This document shows, one piece after another, positions 1 to 6,284 of a DNA stretch of 18,769 nt. The notes beneath the pieces were generated by a model. It ran no database searches. It saw nothing but the letters and a program-made list of their open reading frames with translations, and was not told the DNA's origin. Made by a program: the position numbers and the translations under genes. The DNA lies in contig SMVT01000156.1 in assembly GCA_004357365.1 (NCBI GenBank), forward strand, positions 1 through 18,769, written 5' to 3'. The first letter of the stretch is position 1. Each line of letters begins with the position of its first letter. Origin of the DNA: Nitrospina sp. (GTDB taxonomy: Bacteria > Nitrospinota > Nitrospinia > Nitrospinales > Nitrospinaceae).

Positions 1-350
1 AACCGGCCTTCCACACCGATGAAATCACCGATATCGAACCTGGAAAACAGCTCGTAGGACTCGGCGCCGATGGCATCCTTTTTGATGTACACCTGGATTT
101 CACCGGTGCCGTCCTTGATGTTGCAGAACGTGGTCTTGCCGTGTTTGCGCCGGGTCATGATGCGGCCGGCGACAATAAATTCCCGCGGCTCGGCTTCCAG
201 CTCTTCCTTGGCGAAAGCGATGTACTGGCGGGTCAAATCGCCGAGGAAGGCGTTGATTTTGAACCGGTTGATGTAGGGGTTAATGCCCTTTTTGCGAAAC
301 TCGGCGACTTTGTCGCGGCGCAGTTTGAGCAGGTCTGTGGATTCTTCCAT
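1..350 (-). CDS. lysS: Lysyl-tRNA synthetase, class II (N-terminal part, cut by window edge)
   Basis: Charges tRNA-Lys with lysine in the cytoplasm. Only about 116 N-terminal residues are present; the 3' end lies beyond position 1. The translation begins MEESTDLLKLRRDKVAEF and carries the class II LysRS signature KKGINPYINRF, then the anticodon-binding OB-fold with GRIMTRRKHGKTTFCNIKDG and IQVYIKKD. The ATG ends at 350, and no strong Shine-Dalgarno is seen before it. It is the most downstream visible member of a minus-strand cluster, 97 bp after the rny stop, with a small hairpin in the gap. The OB-fold region is intact, but the catalytic domain cannot be assessed. LysS is preferred over other class IIb synthetases (AspS, AsnS) because of the KKGINPY and RKHGKTTF motifs. 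Confidence 0.93.
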   Translation of the reverse strand, partial: MEESTDLLKLRRDKVAEFRKKGINPYINRFKINAFLGDLTRQYIAFAKEELEAEPREFIVAGRIMTRRKHGKTTFCNIKDGTGEIQVYIKKDAIGAESYELFSRFDIGDFIGVEGR

Positions 351-414
351 GAACCGTGTGCAGGGTTTTGAATTTGGATTAGACGATCAAGGATACGGCG
401 TCCTCAAGATTGGA

Positions 415-432
415 CTCCCGTGGTTACGGGAG
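415..432 (-). other. Small perfect hairpin between rny and lysS
   Basis: A 7-bp perfect inverted repeat (CTCCCGT / ACGGGAG) with a 4-nt loop sits 15 bp beyond the rny stop and about 65 bp before lysS. There is no T-run on the minus-strand side, so it is not a canonical intrinsic terminator. It could stabilise the 3' end of the rny message or mark a processing site. Function is inferred only from position and structure. Confidence 0.4.
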
Positions 433-447
433 CCTTCGTCTGGGTGC

Positions 448-2034
448 CTAGCGGGCCATCTGGACGTAGCGCGCTTCCCGGACCACCGTAATTTTAATCT
501 CACCGGGATAGGTGACTTCTTTTTCTATCCGCTTGGCCACATCCTTGGACAGCAGATGGGCTTCGTCATCGGAGATATTGTCGGGAACAACAATGATGCG
601 GACTTCCCTCCCCGCCTGAATGGCGTAGGTTTTTTCCACGCCCTTAAAAGAGTCGCCGATTTCTTCCAGTTGCGACATCCGCTTGACATAAGTTTCCAGC
701 ATTTCCCGCCGCGCCCCCGGCCGGGATGCGGAAATGGTATCCCCGGCGGCGACCAACACCGCATACAGGGATTCCGGCTCCACGTCCTCGTGATGAGAGG
801 CGATGGCGTTGACCACATATTTGTGCTCGTTGTATTTGTTGGCGATCTCCACGCCCAGCTGGGTGTGGGTGCCGTCGGTGTACCGGTCGATGGCTTTGCC
901 GATGTCGTGGAGCAGGCCGGCCCGCTTGGCAAGTTGGACATCCAATCCCAATTCGGCGGCCATGGCGCCGCACACCCAGGCCACTTCCTTGACGTGTTCG
1001 AGGACGTTCTGGGTATAGCTGGTCCGGTACTTGAGCCGTCCGAGCAATTCCACCATTTCGGGATGCACGTAGTCGAGGCCGACTTCCATAACCGCCTGTT
1101 CTCCGGCCTCCTTCATCCCCTGATGGACTTCTTTTTTACATTTGGCGACGACTTCTTCAATGCGTCCGGGATGGATGCGCCCGTCGAGGACCAGTTTTTC
1201 CAATGCGCGGCGGGCGATTTCCCGGCGAATGGGATCGAACCCGGACAGCACCACGGCGCCGGGGGTGTCGTCGATGATCAGATCGATACCGGTCGCCTGC
1301 TCCAGAGCGCGGATGTTTCGGCCTTCGCGTCCGATGATCCGGCCCTTGATTTCATCATTCGGCAACTCCACCACGGACACGGATATTTCGGCGACATGAT
1401 CCGACGCCAGCCGTTGCACTGCCTGGGAGATAATTTTGCGGGCCTCATCCTCCGCATTGTTCTTGGCGCTCTCTTCGATCTTTTTGACTTCCCGGACCGC
1501 CTCCAGACGGGCGCTCTGCACCACCTGGTTTTTGATCGCTTCCTTGGCCTCTTCCGCGGAATAGGAGCCGATTTCCTCCAGGCGCTTGATCTCCTCGGCA
1601 ATCATCTGATTGTATTCTTCTATTTTTTGATTCAGCTGTTGTTGCTCGTCATCCAATTCCTGCTGTCTGCGTTTGAAGTTTCTTTCCGCTTCACGGTTTT
1701 TATCGACCAGAGCGTTGAGTTCGTTTTCTTTCTGGCGGTGGTCTTTTTCCTTGTCGCGCAACTCGGCCTGTTTGTTTTCCAATTCTATTTTGGCTTCGCT
1801 GATCAGGGTGAGTTTTTCTTCCTTGGCATCGATCTCGGCTTCTTTCTTGAGGGTGGCCGACTCGCGCCTGGCTTCCTTGATGATTTTCTCACCCAGCGCT
1901 TCGGCTTCCTTGATCCGGAAATCGGTGAATATTTTGCGGAGGAAATAGCCCAACAAGTATCCGGCCACCAAGGCCAGGATCACCCCGATCATCAGGGACA
2001 TCAGGTTAACCTGAACGTTCTGGAAAACTTCCAT
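448..2034 (-). CDS. rny: Ribonuclease Y (membrane-anchored endoribonuclease)
   Basis: Endoribonuclease that starts mRNA decay at the inner face of the membrane. The 528 residues match the usual family length (about 520). There is an N-terminal transmembrane helix at about 12-32, then a long charged coiled coil at about 40-205. The KH RNA-binding domain follows, with the GRIIGREGRN loop at 231-240, then the HD domain with LLHDIGK (H376, D377) and the distal SHHEDVEPES segment. All expected motifs are present, so it should be active. The ATG at 2034 places the membrane helix directly at the N-terminus as usual. It lies 42 bp downstream of the cyclo-ligase gene and upstream of lysS, all on the minus strand, so co-transcription is likely. 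Codon use looks like that of its neighbours. Confidence 0.97.
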   Translation of the reverse strand: MEVFQNVQVNLMSLMIGVILALVAGYLLGYFLRKIFTDFRIKEAEALGEKIIKEARRESATLKKEAEIDAKEEKLTLISEAKIELENKQAELRDKEKDHRQKENELNALVDKNREAERNFKRRQQELDDEQQQLNQKIEEYNQMIAEEIKRLEEIGSYSAEEAKEAIKNQVVQSARLEAVREVKKIEESAKNNAEDEARKIISQAVQRLASDHVAEISVSVVELPNDEIKGRIIGREGRNIRALEQATGIDLIIDDTPGAVVLSGFDPIRREIARRALEKLVLDGRIHPGRIEEVVAKCKKEVHQGMKEAGEQAVMEVGLDYVHPEMVELLGRLKYRTSYTQNVLEHVKEVAWVCGAMAAELGLDVQLAKRAGLLHDIGKAIDRYTDGTHTQLGVEIANKYNEHKYVVNAIASHHEDVEPESLYAVLVAAGDTISASRPGARREMLETYVKRMSQLEEIGDSFKGVEKTYAIQAGREVRIIVVPDNISDDEAHLLSKDVAKRIEKEVTYPGEIKITVVREARYVQMAR

Positions 2035-2076
2035 TGTAAAATGCTCTTTTATGGTGAAAATGAACCCCGCCGGACC

Positions 2077-2688
2077 CTAGATACCGGAACAGTTCAGCGT
2101 GCTTTTCTCGGTAATGAGGGTGTCCATCCGGAGGTCGTTTCCGTCCTGGGGAACGGCATCCAGCACCTGAAAATCAAACGCCAGCGCCACGCGGGTCACA
2201 TGCGAACCCAAGCGGCTCAACAAGCGGTCGTAATAGCCCTTGCCGTGTCCGAGGCGGCCGCCTTTGCGGTCGAACGCCACCCCGGGCGCCACCACCAGAT
2301 CGACGGCCTCCGGCGATACGAAATTCAAACCCTCCTCGACCGGCGGCTGGCGAATCCCGAACGGCCCCAATTGATACCGGATATCGGGGCCGGACAACTC
2401 CGCGATCCGGAGTTCGTCGCTGTCCCGATCCACCACCGGCACAAACACGCGCTTCCCGGATTCAAAGGCCGGGGCCAACAAGGCGTCGGTGCCCACCTCC
2501 TCGTCTTTGGACAGGTAAACGAGTATGGCTTTCGCTTGAATAAACGCTTCGTGCCTCAACAGGGCGGCGATGATGCGGCGGCTATGGTCGGCCCGAACCT
2601 CCGGGTCCTGGGATTGCCGCCGATCCAGGATTTTCCTGCGGATCGCGGCTTTCTGCCGAACAAGCGTTTCCGTCGCCACTGCTCCCAT
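2077..2688 (-). CDS. ygfA: 5-formyltetrahydrofolate cyclo-ligase
   Basis: ATP-dependent conversion of 5-formyl-THF to 5,10-methenyl-THF in one-carbon metabolism. The 203 residues are normal for the family. The N-terminus has the typical AAIRRKILDRR helix (about 14-24). The diagnostic C-terminal ATP/folate site is at about 134-157, with APGVAFDRKGGRLGHGKGYYDR. The ATG at 2688 follows an AAGGTGGT stretch that can serve as ribosome-binding site and is also the 3' arm of a predicted leader structure. Order zapA, 6S RNA, cyclo-ligase matches the classic zapA-ssrS-ygfA arrangement of E. coli, where the pair is transcribed with 6S RNA. The stop lies 42 bp before rny. Confidence 0.94.
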   Translation of the reverse strand: MGAVATETLVRQKAAIRRKILDRRQSQDPEVRADHSRRIIAALLRHEAFIQAKAILVYLSKDEEVGTDALLAPAFESGKRVFVPVVDRDSDELRIAELSGPDIRYQLGPFGIRQPPVEEGLNFVSPEAVDLVVAPGVAFDRKGGRLGHGKGYYDRLLSRLGSHVTRVALAFDFQVLDAVPQDGNDLRMDTLITEKSTLNCSGI

Positions 2689-2692
2689 ACCA

Positions 2693-2879
2693 CCTTGCCC
2701 TTACGGACAGGTTGTTTGCACTCTGTGTGGACGGCTCATTCCTTTAAGGAATCGCGGCCGCACCGGGCCTACCTCTTAAAGCGCACAACCCGTCTTGTCC
2801 CACGCAGGGAATCGGATGAAAACCGGTTCCACACGGGAAAGGGACTGTTACGAACGAACGGAATCGAAGGACATCAAGG
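2693..2879 (-). ncRNA. Putative structured leader or second small RNA between 6S RNA and the cyclo-ligase
   Basis: On the minus strand, this 187-nt stretch can fold into one long imperfect rod. The outer helix is CCTTG (2875-2879) with CAAGG (2693-2697). A 7-bp helix GTGTGGA/TCCACAC (2828-2834 with 2725-2731) stacks on ACCGG/CCGGT (2823-2827 with 2762-2766). A side hairpin lies on the 3' strand (2738-2752, ATTCC-TTAAA-GGAAT), and an apical hairpin at 2781-2805. The shape recalls 6S RNA, but the sequence lacks the conserved 6S apical motifs, which occur in the neighbouring RNA at 3096-3283. Its 3' arm abuts the cyclo-ligase ribosome-binding site, so a cis-acting leader is as likely as a separate RNA. 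Hand folding only; individual helices could arise by chance. I see no open reading frame here worth calling. Confidence 0.35.
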
Positions 2880-3095
2880 AAAGATATGGGTCTTGACCGC
2901 TGGCCGACCCGGCGGGATAAGGTCGATATTCCAAAAGTTCCAGAAGGCAACAAGTATCTATATCAATTAAAAACGTATTCTTGATTCGTGATCCGTTCAT
3001 TGTTGTGATCGTCCAATCGGGGTATGGAGGGGTCTGCGAATTCTTAAAAGATACCTGACCGGCTCCCAATATCCCCGCGTATTAAACCTTTAATT

Positions 3096-3283
3096 AAAAA
3101 AATGCTTCCCCGCAAATGCCGTGCAAAAATCATTTTTTGAACCTGCCAAGGACAGGTGGGATCTCCGTATACTGTTTTAGGCTTCCTCCGAGGAGGCATG
3201 CTCACCACAGCTAGTTTCGACCCCTTTATTACATGTTGGCTCAAGAATTGATATTATACTCGAGCACCACAGGGAAGCACAAT
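3096..3283 (-). ncRNA. ssrS: 6S RNA
   Basis: 6S RNA binds the housekeeping RNA polymerase holoenzyme by mimicking an open promoter. On the minus strand the apical part (about 3160-3215) reads GCTGTGGTGAGCATGCC, then CTCCTCGGAGG, then AAGCCTAAAACAG. This matches the remembered E. coli 6S apical arm in sequence and pairing. A 3'-strand hairpin ACCTG/CAGGT follows, as in E. coli. The closing stem TGCTTCCC/GGGAAGCA (3272-3279 with 3103-3110) is perfect and is followed by seven T (3096-3102), giving an RNA of about 185 nt, the usual size. The position downstream of zapA and upstream of the cyclo-ligase gene is the classic one. The exact 5' end is not fixed by sequence. From the 3' end to about 2880 I see only the possible structure described below 2880 and no gene. 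Confidence 0.88.
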
Positions 3284-3303
3284 TTCCCTTATTTCTAAGA
3301 CAT

Positions 3304-3333
3304 ATCCTAGCATAATGTTCGGGCCCTCCTCAA
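3304..3333 (-). promoter_or_regulatory. Candidate promoter for 6S RNA
   Basis: On the minus strand, TTGAGG (3328-3333) and TAGGAT (3304-3309) are separated by 18 bp, in the 58-bp gap between the zapA stop and the 6S 5' arm. Start of transcription would fall near 3297, leaving a short 5' extension to be trimmed. The -10 match is only moderate, and read-through from pheT-zapA with processing is an alternative. Confidence 0.3.
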
Positions 3334-3341
3334 GGGATAAC

Positions 3342-3674
3342 TCACCTGGCAGCGCCCCGGGAGGCCTGCATCCGTCCCAATTCTTTTTCGACCATCTGCA
3401 CCAGATGACGGACCTTCTGGTCCGCTTCTTTCTGGTCCAATTTTTTCTGCGTCATTTCCTGTTTGGCGGTCCCTTGGACCTCGAATAATTCTCCGGCGAT
3501 GTTCAAAGCAGTCAAAATGGCCAAGTCGATTGTCGACGGTTTGGTTTTGCCGCTCGACAGTTCGTGCATCTTGTCGTTCACGTAATCGGCCAGGTCCTGC
3601 GCATTCACCGAAGCCAGATCGGTTTTGATTTTATAGGTTTTCCCGTAAACGGTGATCTGGTTTTTTTCGCTCAT
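3342..3674 (-). CDS. zapA: Cell division protein ZapA
   Basis: FtsZ-associated protein that bundles Z-ring filaments. The 110 residues fit the family. The N-terminal globular domain is seen in QITVYGKTYKIKTD (about 6-19), then DLADYVNDKMHEL and the helix TIDLAILTALNIAGELFEV (about 48-66), all typical of ZapA. The C-terminal half is a charged coiled coil. It starts 5 bp after the stop of the upstream coiled-coil gene, so the two are almost certainly translated from one message. It sits directly upstream of 6S RNA, as in E. coli. No strong Shine-Dalgarno is seen; coupling to the upstream gene could supply translation. Confidence 0.93.
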   Translation of the reverse strand: MSEKNQITVYGKTYKIKTDLASVNAQDLADYVNDKMHELSSGKTKPSTIDLAILTALNIAGELFEVQGTAKQEMTQKKLDQKEADQKVRHLVQMVEKELGRMQASRGAAR

Positions 3675-3679
3675 GGTCT

Positions 3680-3961
3680 TTACAGGCTGACGCGGATTTT
3701 TTCAATGCCCGCCAACAGGTTCTTCACGGTGGACCGGATTTTGGTTTGGTCCTTCTCCAAACGTTTCTGCACGCTTTCCAGTTCCCCCAACCGTTTGACT
3801 CTGTTCTGGAGTTTCACATCGTCTCTCTGGAAGCGTTCCAGATCCACGCGATAGGATTTGGCCTCCTTCTGCAACCGCTGGTTGTCCTCACGCAACAGCC
3901 GGGCTTCCTCGACGAGCTGGGGAATCAACTCTGCCAGTTTATCGATCGGGGTCTTGGGCAT
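3680..3961 (-). CDS. zapB: Small coiled-coil protein, ZapB-like
   Basis: A 93-residue protein that is almost entirely heptad-rich coiled coil (about 5-80: IDKLAELIPQLVEEARLLRE, then many E/R/K/Q/L), with no membrane segment. ZapB proteins are short coiled coils that connect to ZapA at the division site. Adjacency to zapA, 5 bp downstream, supports a division role, but coiled coils have weak sequence signatures, so the assignment rests largely on context. The ATG at 3961 is 67 bp after the pheT stop, with GTAGGA about 7 bp upstream. The gap contains no terminator, so co-transcription with pheT is likely. Confidence 0.72.
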   Translation of the reverse strand: MPKTPIDKLAELIPQLVEEARLLREDNQRLQKEAKSYRVDLERFQRDDVKLQNRVKRLGELESVQKRLEKDQTKIRSTVKNLLAGIEKIRVSL

Positions 3962-4027
3962 GGGCGAATCCTACCACCGCCGCCGGGGGGTGTCAATTCA
4001 CTTGTAACCGCCTGAAAGGGCAGGAAT

Positions 4028-6121
4028 TTACTCGCGGAGGGCCGCCCCCAACCGTTCGGAAAGGCTACCCACGATTTTCTCGAAAATGGGGTTCACCTCT
4101 TCGTCCGTCAGGGTTTTCTCGGAAGATTGAAAAGAAAGGGCAAAGGTCAGACTTTTCTTGCCTTCGGGCAGTCGCTTGCCCTCAAAATGGTCGTACAACT
4201 CCACGCGCCGGATCAGGGGACCGCTCACCTGCCGGATGAGGTCGCTGACAGTCTGGGCCTGGACGGTCCGGTCCACCAGGATGGAAATATCACGGTAGGT
4301 CTCGGGAAATTTGAGAATGGGTTGAAACCGGGTGCGGTCCGGAAAAGCCGCGGTCCACCCTTCCAGATTCAGTTCGAACACATACAGGTTTGCGTTCAGT
4401 TCCCAGCGTTGGGCCAAGGCCGGGTCCAGCCGACCGAGATAAGCGACGCACCGCCCGCCCGCCAAGGCGTCGGCCGATTGCCCGGGGTCAAGAAAACTCT
4501 TCTGGCAAGGCCGGTACTCCAACGCGACCTGAAAATGGCCGGTCAGAGTTTCCAAAGCGCCTTTCAAATCGTAAAAGTCGAACGGCTTGCCGCTGTCCTT
4601 CCACACGCTGTTGGGATACGGCCCGGTGGCCAGCGCGGCGAGGCATGCAATTTCGTGCGAGCCCCTGCCCTTTTTCTTGAAAAAAACATGCCCCTGCTCG
4701 AACAATTGCAGGCTCTTCTGTCCCCGGTTGAGATTGCGCGCGGCGGATTTGATCAGCCCCGGCAGAAGGCTGGGCCGCATGGTGTTCATTTCCTCGCTGA
4801 TGGGATTGTCCAGCCGGATCACATCCGACTGATTTTCGCTGAACGTATCCAGAAACCGTCGCGCCCATTCGTCTTCGATGAAGCTGTAGTTGACCACCTC
4901 GGAATAGCCGAGGGTGCGCAGGACTTCTTTACTCTGCCGGACCGCTGTTTGAAGTACAGTGAACCGCACCGGGTTCACCGACGCCACCGGATGGGAAACC
5001 TCCACTTCCCCGTACCCGTCGAGCCGCGCCACCTCTTCGATCAAATCGATTTCACGGGTCAACATGGGACGCGAGGACGGTGCCTCGACCTGATAACATT
5101 CTCCGGCCTTTTTCTCCTTCACGATCCTGACGCCCAGGCCCTTCAGGAATTTCAGAATCTTTTTGGCGCCGAGGTTCGTGCCCAGTACTAAATTGGTGCG
5201 GGAGATGCGGAAATCGAACCGGACGGCTTTCTTCAATTTTTTGGGGAGGTCGATCCGACCTTTGCAGATGTCGCCGCCTGCCAGCTCCTGGATCAACAGC
5301 GCCGCCCGGCTGGAAGCCGTCGCCACCGCTTCAATATCCACCTTCCGCTCGAACCGGTAGGAGGAGTCGGAACGCAGGCCGTATTTTTTCGACGCCTTGC
5401 GCACCACCACCGGATCGAAAGCGGCGCTCTCCAAAACCACCGTCCGGGTGGACTCATCCACCTGGCTGTGGGTGCCACCCATGATGCCGGCCAGAGCCAC
5501 TGGCTTTTCGGCGTCGGCGATGACCAGCGCATCGGTGCCCAGTTTCAACTCGGTGCCGTCGAGCGCAGTGAACGGCTCACCCTTGCGCGCCCGGCGGATG
5601 ACGATCTTCGATCCCGCCAGCAACGCCCCGTCAAACGCGTGCAGGGGCTGGCCGTACTCCATCATGACAAAGTTGGTGATGTCGACAATATTGTTGATGG
5701 GACGCAGGCCGACAGCCTTCAACCGGTCCGCCAGCCATTTGGGAGACGATCCCGGCTTTACGTTTTCGATGACTATCGCGGTATAGCGCGGGCAGAGCTC
5801 CGGCTCTTCGTTCACCACCGTGATTTTTTTCTTAACCGGAGTGGCGCTCATGGCTTTGGCCAACTGTTTGTCCGGTGCGGGCAGTGTGCAGGTTTTATGA
5901 ATCATCGCCCCCACTTCGCGCGCCACGCCGATATGGCCCAGGCAATAGCCGCGGTTGGGCGTCACGTTCAGCTCGATCACCTCGGTGGTGCGGCCACCGC
6001 CCAGGTCGACCGACTCCCGGCCCTCGATTTCCAGACCGCCCATGGTGAGCAGGTCGCTCAATTTCTGAACGGAGAGGCCGTGGTCGATGTAGGTTTTCAG
6101 CCAGTCGAGTTGAATCTTCAT
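4028..6121 (-). CDS. pheT: Phenylalanyl-tRNA synthetase beta subunit, lacking the B2 tRNA-binding domain
   Basis: Beta chain of the alpha2-beta2 PheRS that charges tRNA-Phe. The 697 residues are about 100 shorter than the usual bacterial chain (about 795). The N-terminal B1 element MKIQLDWLKTYID...LLTMGGLEIEG (1-34) is followed almost at once by TEVIELNVTPNRGYCLGHIG (46-65). The EMAP/OB-fold tRNA-binding domain (B2) normally between them is absent. The rest is complete: the B3/B4 editing region with GTDALVIADAEKPVALAGIMGG, B5, the catalytic-like fold with the LIEEVARLDGYGEV and SEEMNTMRPSLLPGL segments, and the C-terminal B8 ferredoxin-fold anticodon domain (KFPETYRDISILVD, LTDEEV). The reading frame is open throughout, so this is a clean domain absence. 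pheS is not adjacent. A promoter lies upstream at 6161-6189. Confidence 0.96.
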   Translation of the reverse strand: MKIQLDWLKTYIDHGLSVQKLSDLLTMGGLEIEGRESVDLGGGRTTEVIELNVTPNRGYCLGHIGVAREVGAMIHKTCTLPAPDKQLAKAMSATPVKKKITVVNEEPELCPRYTAIVIENVKPGSSPKWLADRLKAVGLRPINNIVDITNFVMMEYGQPLHAFDGALLAGSKIVIRRARKGEPFTALDGTELKLGTDALVIADAEKPVALAGIMGGTHSQVDESTRTVVLESAAFDPVVVRKASKKYGLRSDSSYRFERKVDIEAVATASSRAALLIQELAGGDICKGRIDLPKKLKKAVRFDFRISRTNLVLGTNLGAKKILKFLKGLGVRIVKEKKAGECYQVEAPSSRPMLTREIDLIEEVARLDGYGEVEVSHPVASVNPVRFTVLQTAVRQSKEVLRTLGYSEVVNYSFIEDEWARRFLDTFSENQSDVIRLDNPISEEMNTMRPSLLPGLIKSAARNLNRGQKSLQLFEQGHVFFKKKGRGSHEIACLAALATGPYPNSVWKDSGKPFDFYDLKGALETLTGHFQVALEYRPCQKSFLDPGQSADALAGGRCVAYLGRLDPALAQRWELNANLYVFELNLEGWTAAFPDRTRFQPILKFPETYRDISILVDRTVQAQTVSDLIRQVSGPLIRRVELYDHFEGKRLPEGKKSLTFALSFQSSEKTLTDEEVNPIFEKIVGSLSERLGAALRE

Positions 6122-6160
6122 TTCATTCCGCGGGACAATACCTTATATAATAGGAGTTGG

Positions 6161-6189
6161 ATTATAGGTGAACTCCCGGCAAAAATCAA
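6161..6189 (-). promoter_or_regulatory. Sigma70-type promoter for pheT
   Basis: On the minus strand, TTGATT (6184-6189), a 17-bp spacer and a perfect TATAAT (6161-6166) lie 40 bp upstream of the pheT ATG. It sits in the 163-bp divergent gap between pheT and rnr. The match and spacing are strong. It probably also drives the zapB-zapA genes downstream. Confidence 0.7.
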
Positions 6190-6284
6190 AACAGCGTCGG
6201 GCCCCCAAAAATCCCTCCTGAACGCTCCATCCTTTGCGATGGCTCTATTATAAGAAAACACTTTAACCCTCCTTCGGTACATTT

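Noticed and set aside
2693..2879. Calling this stretch the 6S RNA
   Set aside because: Its rod-like fold first suggested 6S, but the conserved apical sequence, closing stem and T-run terminator all occur at 3096-3283, so that RNA was called instead.
2890..2960. ZTP-type riboswitch ahead of the cyclo-ligase (CCGCCGGGTCGG seen on the minus strand)
   Set aside because: Only a loose similarity to the 3' CCGCC-GGGC element, with no matching 5' half that I could find.
283..2970. 895-residue plus-strand open frame antisense to rny and the cyclo-ligase
   Set aside because: It lies opposite two genes with clear motifs. Its translation is rich in F, H, G and D, as expected from the complement of a high-GC coding strand, and shows no recognisable domain.
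6241..6284. rnr promoter from TATTATAA near 6246-6253
   Set aside because: A -10-like sequence is present, but no acceptable -35 lies 16-18 bp upstream, and the AT-rich patch reads equally well on both strands.
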